Source of the DNA: Datisca glomerata
Taxonomy: Eukaryota; Streptophyta; Magnoliopsida; Cucurbitales; Datiscaceae
Length of the DNA: 64,000 bases
Reading direction: 5' to 3'
Assembly: GCA_003255025.1 (NCBI GenBank)
Contig: QANY01002375.1
Location: 186,001-250,000 of the forward strand
The notes beneath the pieces are model-generated. The model saw nothing but the letters and a program-made list of their open reading frames with translations, had not been told where the DNA came from and made no database searches. The position numbers were made by a program, and so were the translations under genes. The stretch's first letter is position 1. Every line of letters begins with the position of its first letter. Shown here in pieces: positions 24,357 through 34,152 of this stretch.

Positions 24357-24800
24357 TATTGAAGAATTTAGTGAACCAAGTAAATTACTAGTTTCTGATA
24401 ATGAGATTGAAGGACCTATTATTAACAGTCAAGACGATGAAAATTTCATCCAAATACTTAATCACATCAAAATAAAAAAAAATAGCACATAATGGTCAGA
24501 ATAATTATTCAAGATTTTGATTTCACAACAATGGCTCTTGTGCATTCAGGAGCTGATTTGAATTGTATGCAGGAATGACTAATTCCAACTAAGTATTTCA
24601 AGAAGACACAAAAATCTTTGTCTTTTGCCAATGGTACTCGTATGCATATCAATTATGAAATACACGCAATCCATATTTGCCAAGACAATATATGTTTCAG
24701 AACATCATTTTTTTAAGTAAAAAATATGAATAACAAAATTATTTTAGGTTTACCATTTATTGCTCTGTTATATTCATTTTCAACAGAGTATGATGGTATA
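24357..24800 (+). pseudogene. Caulimovirid protease, catalytic Asp lost (copy E)
   Basis: The frame EFSEPSKLLVSDNEIEGP begins at about 24,363, then the retropepsin block. The active-site triplet at 24,543-24,551 reads His-Ser-Gly, so the catalytic Asp is replaced. A TGA follows after MQE near 24,576. The upstream coat and movement parts are absent because the copy starts at the inverted junction. Confidence 0.7.
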
Positions 24801-24810
24801 ATTACTTATC

Positions 24811-25935
24811 ATGAATAAACTTATAAAATTTAAATTTCTTTCTTTTCCTCACAATGAGAAATTGAAGACTTTGAAACAAAATTCTATTTTTAAGTCCATA
24901 AACTTAATTTCTTATAAGAGAAAACAATTATATTTTTTACAAGACAAAATTAAAGAGCATGCTGTTCAAAATCAAGTTGAAATCATTAAACGAGGAGTTC
25001 CTTGTTTAGTTATAAATTGTAAGCCCCTTAAAGATGTTTTGAAATGGATAAAATATTCAATATCAAACAGAAGAGATTTAATCAACAGTCTTAGAAATGC
25101 TGATGTATCCTCTAAGTTTAGCATAAAATCTGAATGTTGGAAAATCTAGATAAATAAAATTAAGAAATACAAGATTATATTTGATCATTATAAATGGAAA
25201 ATAATGTCATTCGATCTTAGATTTGCTCCGAGTAAATTTCAGAATATAATGATTAAACTGTTTAATCAACTTACTGATTTCTTGGTTGATTGCATTAGTC
25301 AATATGTTAAACATTATTGGGAACACTTTAAATTATTTGCCAGGATAATAAAGAAAATTGGTTTAGTTATCCTTGCAAAAGTAATGAAATTGTTTCAATC
25401 TAAAATTAGATCTCTAGGATTTGAATTTTATTTCATTATCAGAACATGTTTTGAAATTAATTCTAAACAAAGTTTTGCCAAGTAATAACTCATTCTTAGC
25501 AATTCTGATTTCAATATTTAATATATTAACGATCAACTGTCTGACTCCCTTCCTTATAATATTTTGCAGGGATTCATTCCAGGATTTTGCAATGAATGAA
25601 TTTGATATCCTAGAATATGGAAAGGTAGAGCATAGAATACTTCATCAAAAGTCTTTCAAAATCAAGAAACTCAATGGCAAGACAGCCTCCTTTGTCAAAA
25701 TCCCCATTTATTGACTATGATCATAATGGATTTGAATATCCAAGAAATGACTGGATTAATGAATTGGATAAAATTTTAGAATAAGTTGGATTGGGGCATA
25801 ATTTCAATGCAGCCTTGATTCAATGGTATCAAAAAAGTGGAAAAATTGGTTTTCATATAGATATTGAAATCTCTTGTGATAACAGAAAAATTTTAACTGT
25901 GAACCTTTTGGGACAATAATATTTCAAATGAATTT
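24811..25935 (+). pseudogene. Caulimovirid RT fragment, catalytic box deleted (copy E)
   Basis: The open piece 24,811-25,149 runs from MNKLIKFKFLSFPHNEKL through CLVINCKPLKDVLKWIKYSIS to the SSKFSIKSECW block; 25,204-25,485 continues with FDLRFAPSKFQNIMI and DFLVDCISQYVKHYWEHFKLF. As in copies A and C, the YIDD box is missing at DFLVDCIS/QYVK (about 25,290-25,310). The downstream piece 25,421-25,714 matches the RNase H-to-ORF2 spacer (FDILEYGKVEHRIL). Confidence 0.75.
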
Positions 25936-25939
25936 CCAA

Positions 25940-26511
25940 ATAAAAGAATAAAGGAATCTTTAATACTAGAAGGTACTTTCTTTGTTATGTCTGATGGATT
26001 TTAAAAAGGTCATAGGCATGTAGTAGAGTTTCTAACTAATAGAATCAGTGTCACTTTCAGACATCATGTAAAGATGATGAATGGTACAATAATAGAATAA
26101 TTTTCGATTTAACAATTGGCCCTTAAGGCCCAAATCAATAAGGAGTGTTCTACTCATGATCAAGCCCGATCAACAATACTTAGGTCTTCAACCTTTTAAT
26201 ACCAAAATCATTCAATCAACCAATCACCAAAAAATCATCCCAATACTTCAGAAAAATCCCTAGTAAAAAATATATTTCATATTGAGCCATTATTTATTCA
26301 TTTAAAAGATCCTACTAAAATAGCAACATTTTACTTCCTTCCAAATCTGCATTTTATCCCAAGCCATAGAGATAAAAATCTCAGTTTTTAGAAAGACGTT
26401 CTCATAGAAACAAAATCTGTTAATATTAGCCCAATAAAGAATTCTAAAAGAAAAATCCTCTGTCATGCCTTCAACATTTTCAGAGTCATGACCATGGAGG
26501 ATTGGGAAATC
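25940..26511 (+). pseudogene. Caulimovirid second ORF, truncated (copy E)
   Basis: This is the same N-terminal ORF2 region as 4,385-4,950: MMNGTIIE near 26,073, then FHIEPLFIHLKD, then MTMEDWEI. It stops abruptly at 26,511, in the middle of the WEIHPSNF block, where Ty3/gypsy sequence begins. Stops near 26,100 and 26,390 and small deletions are present. Confidence 0.65.
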
Positions 26512-27850
26512 TCGAGGGGAGAAAACTATCATGAAGATGCCTTGGCAACTTTGAGGTCATCCATAAAAACTCATGGAAGAAGAATCTTCCCTGTAGAGTT
26601 CCTTGAGTCTCCAAGCATAGAAGATCAAGTACATGTATTCAACGATGAAGACGCGTAACCTAACTGGCAAGATCTGATAATACATTATATGTAAGACAGA
26701 AAACTACTAGAGAACAAGTTGAAGGCTCGATAGTTGTCCCAACAAGTGATAGATACTCCCTGATGAACCTTAGGCGCGTAACTGAAATGTATTAACCTAA
26801 TATAGCAAAATATGTCTTAGCATAAATCCACGAAGGAATTTATGGTGACCATACTAGAGGAAGATTCCTAGCACTCAATGAATGGTACTATTGACCCAAG
26901 ATACAAGCAGAAGCAAATGAGTACATCAAGAATTGTGACAAATGCCAGCGGTTCGCTTTAGTTACCAAGCTGACACCTAAAACACTCCAAACCCTAGTGG
27001 TCTTATGGCCCTTCATGCAGTGAGGACTAGACATCATTAGACCTTTGCGAACGGCACCAGCTTAGAAGAAGTTTCTTATAGTAGCCACGAATTACTTTAC
27101 CAAGTGGATAGAAGCAGAAACATTAGCGAGAAAACGTGAAGAATAGGTAAAAAAAATTATATCGAAAGAAATAATATGTCGGTATGTAGTCCTTAAAATC
27201 ATAATCACATACAATGGACTACAATTCACTGTGAAGACAATTCGAAAGTTCTGTGAAGGATTATAGATAAAAGCATTAAACTCTACCCGTACTACCTCCA
27301 AGGAAAAGGGCAAGCCGAAAGATCAAACCAGACTTTGCTTAAAGGATTAAAGAAAATACTCGAAGCAACAAAGGGAAAATGAGTTGAAGAACTATCGTAT
27401 AGTACTACACCACGCGAGCCCACTGGACATACCCCTTTCGCACTGGATTTTGAAGCAAAAGTAATCATCCCTATAGATATCGGTTGCCCCACTATAACTT
27501 CAGACTTTAGCAAACTAGAAAATTTAAAAATTAGGGAGAAGCAACTTGATTTACTGGAGGAAATGAGAGTTCTAACTCTTATTCGATTGGAAAGCTATAA
27601 CCAACGGAGGATATCTTATTTCAAAAAGTGGGTCAAGGAAAGGATCTCCGAACCGGGGATTTGATCTTAAAACAAACCTTGCATGCAAACAATGAAAATA
27701 TGGGCCCAAATTGAGAAGGACCTTTCATTATAAAGGCAGTGGGAGGAAAAGGCTCATATTGGCTAACTACCAGCGATGAAGCAGATCTTTCAAAGCCATA
27801 TATTGTAATCCACCTAAAAATTATTATGTATGACTTTAAGCTTTCCTTTT
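26512..27850 (+). pseudogene. Ty3/gypsy RNase H end and integrase
   Basis: The first residues are ENYHEDALATL, the end of a retroelement RNase H. The integrase follows, with a zinc-binding HHCC region (IHEGIYGDH ... CDKCQRF, about 26,830-26,955) and a core with GLDII near 27,030, FLIVATNYFTKWIEAE near 27,075 and ITYNGLQF near 27,205. The second catalytic Asp (normally DNG) is Tyr, and several stops and frame changes occur (for example near 26,657, 27,020 and 27,262). The C-terminal part runs to YIVIHLKIIMYDFK-like sequence near 27,830. Confidence 0.8.
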
Positions 27851-28109
27851 TACTTAATAATATAATTTCTCAAAATCCATGATTTTTTCCCTATTAAAAG
27901 ATCTTCCACGTAAAAATTGTCTTTTTTTATTAGTTCTGCTTAATTTGGTTTTTGTAGCAACCGTAACATGTTAGAAAACCCCAATCTAAAAATAGGGGGA
28001 GCAAAAAGTTTGAATCTAATAAGAGGGGGAGTAAAAAGTACGAATCTAATAAAAGTGAGCGCCAAAAATTCGGAGAGTCCATTAAGAGGACCCAACATTA
28101 ATTAAAATT
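27850..28109 (+). other. Gypsy 3' UTR spacer
   Basis: AT-rich noncoding sequence with two short A/G-rich GGGGGAGCAAAAAGT-type repeats (about 27,995 and 28,027). No gene is seen. Confidence 0.4.
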
Positions 28110-28520
28110 GCTTAAATATGTCAAGCGGCCGCTTAAGGAATAATCAATTAAACTTGCCCATGCGTATCAAGCAGTAACTTAAGGTAAAATCAAGTAGATT
28201 GCTTAAGTGTGCCAAGAACCTGCTTAAGGCAAAATCAAGTAAAATTGCCTCGGTGCGCCAACCAACTGCTTAAGGAAAAATAAAGTAAAATTACTTAAGT
28301 GTGTCAAGCAGGTGCTTAAGGTAAGATCAAGTTAAATTACTTAAGTGTGCCAAGCGGATACTTAAGGTAAAATCAAGAAAATTTACCTAAGTGTGTCAAA
28401 CAGTCATTTAAGGAAAAATCAACGAAATTTGCCTAAGTGGGCCAAGCGGCCACTTAAGGTAAAATCATCAAAATTTGCCTTATTCTGTTAAGCGACCGCT
28501 TAAGGTGAAGCTAACTACAT
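28110..28520 (+). repeat. 46-bp tandem repeat, about nine copies
   Basis: Unit starts at 28,110, 28,155, 28,201, 28,247, 28,293, 28,339, 28,385, 28,431 and 28,477: a constant 46-bp spacing, with the first step 45. Each unit has GC(C/T)TAAGTGTG(T/C)CAAGCGG followed by a CTTAAGGTAAAATCAA-like part. Several copies carry a palindromic AAGCGGCCGCTT-type core. It lies in the 3' UTR of the gypsy element. Confidence 0.9.
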
Positions 28521-28689
28521 AAACATCATCATAAGTACGCAAGAATAAATTTTCTAAGTAAGAGAACACTTGGAGAAAAAAGGAAGATACTTCATTGATA
28601 AAAAGTACAAAATACAAAAGAAAAAGAAAAGAAATGAAAGGAAAATAACAACATAGTTGTCAAAGAAAGAAGAAAGAACTTCAATCAAG

Positions 28690-29183
28690 CACAATGTTCT
28701 ATGACATCGGATCATATGGCCTCCGCGTCTCCAGAGAAACAACTTTCTTAGTGACAACTTCGGTAATCACCAGGGAAGGAGCACTCTCCTCGGTTGAAGG
28801 AGGAACTACTTTAATCAATTCAAACTTCGAGGTAGCTAGAGCAACACCATCAAGATAGTCGATGTTGTAAGCCTTTCAAACAGTCTGAACTGAGTAGTGA
28901 AAAGCTCATAAGCTTCATCTTCTTTCTTCTTCAATGCGTCAGCCGTTGAAGCCTCCACCCTCTTGGAATCCTCCAGAATTGCCTTCTGGGTGCACAGATC
29001 AGGTTCGACCATTTATCTATGCCGCCTCAAGTTTGGCCACTTCAGCCTGGATTTTTGCTTCCCCAAGCTCTAGATCCTTTGTAGCAAGTTGACACTTCAG
29101 GTCAGACACTTCTTGCTCATGTCTGACCATTTCACCACCAATGTTGTTAAGCTTGGCAGCAATGGTGTTATGGTAAAAGGCAC
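28690..29183 (-). pseudogene. Antisense ORF of the gypsy element, C-terminal part
   Basis: On the minus strand the frame reads AFYHNTIAAKLNNIGGEMVRHEQEVSDL then a Lys/Glu/Leu-rich coiled-coil-like stretch. A TAG follows near 29,025, then the frame resumes after a shift as CTQKAILEDSKRVEASTADAL and AYELFTTQF, and ends as LEARRPYDP-like sequence near 28,705. It continues the protein encoded at 31,672-32,969, from which it is separated by the 2.5-kb insertion. Charged coiled-coil C-termini are common in plant retroelement extra ORFs; the function is unknown. Confidence 0.55.
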
Positions 29184-29202
29184 CTACAAGGAAGAGGAAT
29201 AA

Positions 29203-31660
29203 GGCCTTGTTTGACAGTTTGGATAGTACTGTATTAAATCTATCTGATTAAACTGTACTGTATTGTATTGGATTAAATAGTACAGTCTAATGTTTGGTGC
29301 TATATCGGTTAAAAAAATATACTACTTGTACAGTTGGTACATGATAGTACTAGATGTTGGAATTGTGTTCATAAAGTAGGGTGTATTAATTTTTTATGAG
29401 TATTTAGTTATTTTTCTGACATATATGTATTACTGAATTTTATGAACAAATGAAAGTTTTCCTTTAATTAAAGTGTGTTTATAATTTACTAAAATCATGG
29501 AACTATTATCAACGTAACAAGAGTAAAGATAGAGAGGTCTTCCAGATAAACTCTTTTGAAATACTTCAGAATGTTATTCGCAGACATAGAATCGATTGGG
29601 CAATCGAGTCAGATTACGACTGTTAGGTTGAACCAAAGGATGTCAGTCTTGAGGCATGTGAGTGAGGACTCTAACAGTTGACCTAGAAATGTTATAAAAT
29701 ATTTTGAATAGACTAGTAATAAATTAGTTTAGAGCAAAGCCATCTATCTAGCTCTAAATCTAATTGTTACACATTAATGGTATTTTCATGATTAACTTAA
29801 TCCTGAGGTGAATATGAAACTCGACTTAGTTACTTGTGATCGTTGATACGCAAAGGGAGTGAGTTCAAATTGTCAGACAATACCTCGATTGTTGGGATCG
29901 TGATTCAACTATGTTGGACTTACGTGATTCACAGATATGAAATTTATGGTGAGATTGTAATAGCAACAATATTACCTTATGTCTTATTGATGAGTTTGTA
30001 AATAAATAAGCCATGTCTGGTACTAAATGACATAAGTCATTGAATAAGACATTGTGAACTGTACGAGACACTACATTGATATGTCTTTATTATTCACAGT
30101 CAATAAAAGAGTTAAGGAAATAATAATTAGAGGGGTAAAATGGTAATTTCACATCTCGATCTTGTTACTGATATTTTTGAAGAGTAACATCATAAAATAT
30201 TCTGTGGACCGTGAAATAAATATGTTTATTTGCACCAACAGAAAATGTAACGTGCATGAATCAAGAGTTGATTTGGCATCAAACCTATAGTGAAGTCATG
30301 CGATGTCAGGATTAAATAAGTCGAGATTTTATGGAGATAAATTAGCCGGGTATTTGAATCATATAGCTTTATTCATGTGGGTTCATTTGATCTCAGGAGT
30401 AGCTCATAAGGACAATGAGAAACAACATCAGTTGGACCAAAAATATGTTTTCGACCAATGTACACTTCTCGAACTCATATGTGATGAGTGTCATCACTAA
30501 ATTAGTAAAGAGTATAATAATGTTCAAATTAATTAATTTATTATTTTCTAATTATTAGATAATTAGTAAATAAAATAAATAAATTAATTGATATGAATCA
30601 ATTTAATTTATCAATTTGGATTGATGAATTTATAAATAGTATTGACTCTAAGAGAGACGTAAAAATCACAGATAGCAGTGCAGAGGGAGGAGATTTTCGG
30701 CAATTTAACATATAGGGGTATATAAATTCTGTAATTATTATATAAGGGATGATATTAGGGTTGCCTCCCTAAGATGTGTTGACAAAACCTAACGATAGTG
30801 TGTGATTACACAGAGCAAGAAAAGAGTTAATGTCTCTCCTACTCCCTTGTTGTTGCCGTACCTATAGAGAGGAAGAAGAAAAAAATGACTTTTTTCTTCC
30901 TCAATTATTTAGAGAGCCCACACTCTACTCCTAGCAATATCCTCGTGAGATATACTTCTGAGTCTTACGAGTAGTTGTTGGTGTGAAGATTATTTGAAGT
31001 CTTGTGAAGAACGAAGAACGCGAGACGAATAATTGGATTCCACCAAATCAGAATTTCTCCGATATAAGAAAAATTTATTAAATTATTTCTACCTATTCTA
31101 AATAGGTTTACCTAAATACACATGATCATAAAAAATAATTTATATTTAATATGATTAAATGTTTGTTGTGAAAAAAATTTTATCTTCCGCCCACGAACCA
31201 TTCGTGGTTCATTTATTTTTAATCAAACTTTAAAACCCGAGCCAACACTAGATTGTAAAATTTTCTTTCAGTATTTATTTCTAAAGCTATATATTATTTT
31301 TCACTACCGATCACAATAAAAAAAATTTCATATTTTCAAGTAAACCATATATTCCGTTACTAAAAATGCTTTAAAATATATAAAGAACAAAATAAATAGA
31401 TACATTCAATTATAAATTAAAACGTGAATATTATATAAATATGTGAAAAAAGAGCCTATCGTAAGAAAATCCCCTTTGGGGCTCTTGGTCCGGCCAAGTC
31501 CCAGTGATGAGGATCGTATTAGTTAATACGGTTATATGAGTATTATTTAATGTCACCATATTAGTTAATTTGGACATACTATCAACCCAAACGCAGGATA
31601 TTACTAAAATAGTATTGCCAAGTTTTTTGTACTCTCTAATACTACTAGCCAAACAAGGCT
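29203..31660. mobile_element. Tourist/PIF-Harbinger-like element interrupted by a solo LTR
   Basis: The termini form an inverted repeat (GGCCTTGTTTG at 29,203; AGCCTTGTTTG as the reverse complement of the right end at 31,660), flanked by the 3-bp duplication TAA (29,200-29,202 and 31,661-31,663). Removing the inner insertion leaves about 0.56 kb without coding potential, so this is a non-autonomous, MITE-like element. The GGCCTTGTTTG terminus and TWA duplication are typical of Tourist/Harbinger elements. Confidence 0.75.
29355..31247. mobile_element. Solo LTR, 1.9 kb, TSD CTAGA
   Basis: It begins TGTTGG and ends CCAACA, with identical 5-bp flanks CTAGA (29,350-29,354 and 31,248-31,252). No internal coding region, primer site or second LTR is visible in its 1,893 bases. 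This fits a solo LTR left by LTR-LTR recombination, or less likely a small non-autonomous retroelement. Short ORFs inside (for example 30,303-30,500) look like chance. Family not determined; copia is likely from the terminal sequence. Confidence 0.8.
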
Positions 31661-31671
31661 TAAATGTTTAC

Positions 31672-32969
31672 CTGAAGAAGATTGCGATTGACTCCCTTCT
31701 AAAGAGTCTCAACAGTTTCTTCCCCAAGCTTATCGATGTTGATTGTGCACTGGAGGTGATTCTGAGAGGTTTCACAGTCAACCATAAGGTTAGTGTCAAA
31801 GGGGATTCATGGGTGAAAACCCAGAGGAAACAAGGACCAAGACTCTGGGGCCGCCTTAGAAGAGCCTAGCCCATAATCAGGCGAAACAGGCCCCACCGGA
31901 ATAAAAGCCAATGGGGCAAAAAAGTTTAGCTTAAAGGAAGTACGAACGGCCAGAATAGTAAGAGGGGAAGAAATCAAAAGAACCAAAGAAGATCGGACAG
32001 TGGAATGAGAAGTTTCTCCTAAAGAAACTAATGGTACAGACTCATACACAAGCTTCGGACGGACATTGCGAGAGTTGGAACACTAAAGTAAAAGCTAGAT
32101 AGGCCTCATACTTTCAAAGGCTTCAGCAAAAGAAGGGGAAGTAACAGAAGAGGAACAACTGATAGATGAAGCTGGCAAAGGTAACTGTCGGGGAGTGACA
32201 GCAGGTAAAGGCAAAGACTGAGGGGGAGGCGCAAGGAAAGGAATCTTACGCTCAGGATCGAGCAACCATTGCTAGCCATGGTTCGCAACTCCGTAGGCGG
32301 TGAAAATCTTTGCCTTGTTGCTGGGAGTTTCAAACGGATGGGAGTTCTTGCTCTTGTCTGCAAAAGAAAAGAAACAGTTAGAAAACTAAAGAAAATACGA
32401 AATGTAGAAGAAGAAAAGGGGATGAAGAGGGGCATGGTCACTTACCAAATGACCTCCACTCAGTTGGAATATGGAAGTGACCACCTCTCCAATCCTTATT
32501 AACTTGGAATGCTTGTGTATTCCACCACCTGTCAGCCTTCTATAGGTCTAAAATTAACGGACCACCAGTGAGGCCACTCCTTAGATTAGTAAAATATGTG
32601 TCATTCTTCTCCCTAATGAAGTAGAGTAGCCGAAACTCGTTCAAACCTAAATCTAAGTATACATCTGAGTTAGGGACTCGAAACATAAAATTATTTTACA
32701 AGTGTTTGGGGTAAACCTGGACAAGAGAGACATTATATATAATGGAAAAACTCTCAAAATAAAGGAGAGACAGAGAACATACAACCTATAACAATGTACA
32801 TAGTTCTGAAAATTAATTCTCATGTGTTAAAAAGTGGATTGACGAGGTCTCCATCAAAATAAGAACATGAAACTTCATCAGGAAATGCCCTATGAAACCG
32901 GGCTACACACCTATTGATCTCATCCCTATTTCTAATCATATGAACAATAGGGAAAAATGTGGAAGCCAT
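31672..32969 (-). pseudogene. Antisense ORF of the gypsy element, N-terminal part, with intron
   Basis: The reading starts at a Met at 32,969 (MASTFFPIVHMIRNRDEINRC, ARFHRAFPDEVSCSYFDGD). After degenerate sequence it gives KDWRGGHFHIPTEWRSFG, a putative intron at 32,358-32,445, then DKSKNSHPFETPSNKAKIF, a Pro-rich block and YESVPLVSLGETS (near 32,040), ending in NRNLLQ at 31,672. The layout resembles the Transposase_28 (putative gypsy-type transposon) proteins encoded antisense in Tat elements. Stops at several places (for example near 32,270, 32,100 and 31,810) make it a pseudogene. Confidence 0.6.
32358..32445 (-). other. Putative intron in the antisense ORF
   Basis: Minus-strand donor GGTAAGTGA and acceptor TTTTCTTTTGCAG, 88 bp, T-rich before the acceptor. 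Joining the flanks keeps the frame (RSF-D-KSKNSHPF). This is a prediction from splice-site context only. Confidence 0.5.
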
Positions 32970-33380
32970 TGAAGAACTGAGGAAGATGAAAACAAAAGAA
33001 AATATAAAAAAGAACTTATTGAAGAAGACGTGAAAGAAGAAAAAGAAACAAAGTTCTATCAAATATATTGTCACGGACGCCAAGGAATTCAAATTGAAAG
33101 TTAATAATTGTCAAAAAGACGAAGCAACATGTAGCAGTAATCAATCTATGAATTCGGTCACGTGAAGTTTGAGTATAAGAGGAGAAAAACAACAGAAACT
33201 GAATAGATCTAAACACTCCGTCGCTCAAGAAAGGAAATGAGGATGAGGAATAAGATAAAACGGCGCCAGACAGAAAGCAATGATTAAGGAAATGACGTCA
33301 TCAACGACTGAGAAATGATAGATTAATAGTCTAGAGTTCTACATCAACGGCTTATAAACGTCAAGTAAAACGTGGGCAAT

Positions 33381-33728
33381 TGTACATGATAGCTAATTGC
33401 AAAGCCTATGATTGCTGAGCTGTCAAGAAGTGACAAACAAACAGATAACGGAAAGGCACATTTGGAATTTGATATCAGTCAAGGTGGTTATTACAACTAT
33501 CATGATTCTGCCAACCAACAAAATCAAGGTAGTTTGATATCTAATCTTTGTAAAACGGCCATGAAAATGAAGCCTATAAATTCAACCTCATGTATCAAAG
33601 AAAAGGCGATTGAATAAAAACTATTTGTTTGAACACAAACTATGTACATCACAAATCGAGTCTCTCGTACGTTCAATATCTCACCATTTGACTCTTGATT
33701 TAGATTAAGTTGAGGAAAACCCTTTACA
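33381..33728 (+). mobile_element. Probable 3' LTR of the gypsy element
   Basis: A purine-containing GTGGGCAAT precedes a TGTACATG start at 33,381; the block ends CCTTTACA at 33,728. Inside are a TATAAA at 33,575-33,580 and an AATAAAAA-like signal near 33,615, in the order expected of an LTR. No matching 5' LTR is in the window and no TSD can be tested, so the limits are provisional. Confidence 0.5.
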
Positions 33729-34075
33729 ATTATTATTCCAAATAACTATTCTACGATTACAAAAAGTTGATTAAATGACAAAATTAGAAGTCCATCAGAC
33801 GGGCATAATTGTGTAATGTTCAACAATCTCTGACCCTCAAATGAACAATAAGTAATATAAAATAAAACAATGTTACTAGTAAGATTATCTATTCAGCTTA
33901 TGAGCAGAAAACATTTCGTTCTGCCCAAATTTTGATTCCTTTATAGATTACAACAATTTCTTTACCCTTTCCCCCACTTTTCTTCTCCCTAATTTAGATG
34001 AATAGCAATAAAAATATTACCAGAAAATAAAGCTAGTTAGCTAAAAGGTCAAAAAATATAAAAGCAATTTGACGA
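33729..34075. other. Intergenic, downstream of the zinc-finger gene
   Basis: AT-rich sequence between the gypsy LTR and the 3' end of the minus-strand zinc-finger gene; it probably includes that gene's 3' UTR. No ORF or repeat is recognised. Confidence 0.4.
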
Positions 34076-34133
34076 GGGGGTGGGGAGGGGGGGGGGGGGG
34101 NNNNNNNNGGGGGGGGGGGGGGGGGGGGGGGGG
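34076..34133. other. Poly-G tract with 8 Ns (assembly gap)
   Basis: G runs flank Ns at 34,101-34,108. The tract lies 20 bases from the stop codon of the zinc-finger gene, in its 3' UTR. The N run marks unresolved sequence; the true homopolymer length is unknown and may be partly artefactual. Confidence 0.9.
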
Positions 34134-34152
34134 TAAACTGGGTTTTCTTTTT

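Larger units (their letters stand above)
1..26511. mobile_element. Composite endogenous caulimovirid (pararetrovirus) locus
   Basis: The stretch consists almost entirely of caulimovirid-like sequence: movement protein, CCHC coat-protein region, retropepsin, RT/RNase H, a second ORF, and promoter/leader blocks carrying a tRNA-Met primer site. Segments recur five times: three long + copies head to tail, one deleted + copy, one minus copy, then one + copy. From the most complete parts of different copies one unit would be near 7.9 kb, usual for the family. All copies carry many stops and frameshifts. A single-ORF MP-CP-PR-RT-RH followed by a second ORF fits Florendovirus; Solendovirus or Petuvirus relatives are not excluded. 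The right edge at 26,511/26,512 abuts a Ty3/gypsy RNase H frame; the left edge is outside the window. Confidence 0.85.
26512..33728 (+). mobile_element. Ty3/gypsy element, 3' half (Tat-like), truncated at RNase H
   Basis: The element runs from the end of RNase H (26,512) through integrase, a 3' UTR with a 46-bp tandem repeat, an antisense ORF and a probable 3' LTR (33,381-33,728). Gag, protease, RT and the 5' LTR are absent. Tandem repeats in the 3' UTR and extra antisense ORFs downstream of pol are reported for Tat-lineage elements; assignment here rests on that layout and on the integrase type. It is interrupted by a MITE-like element that itself holds a solo LTR. Confidence 0.7.

Noticed and set aside
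30303..30500. 65-residue ORF inside the solo LTR.
   Set aside because: Noncoding LTR sequence; no recognisable domain.
29184..31671. Intron of the antisense ORF enclosing the Tourist-like insertion (donor CAG|GTAAAC, acceptor CCTTGTAG|G).
   Set aside because: Without the insertion the intron would be only about 30 bases, too short for a plant intron, and the flanking frames are off by one. The splice-like signals may be chance.
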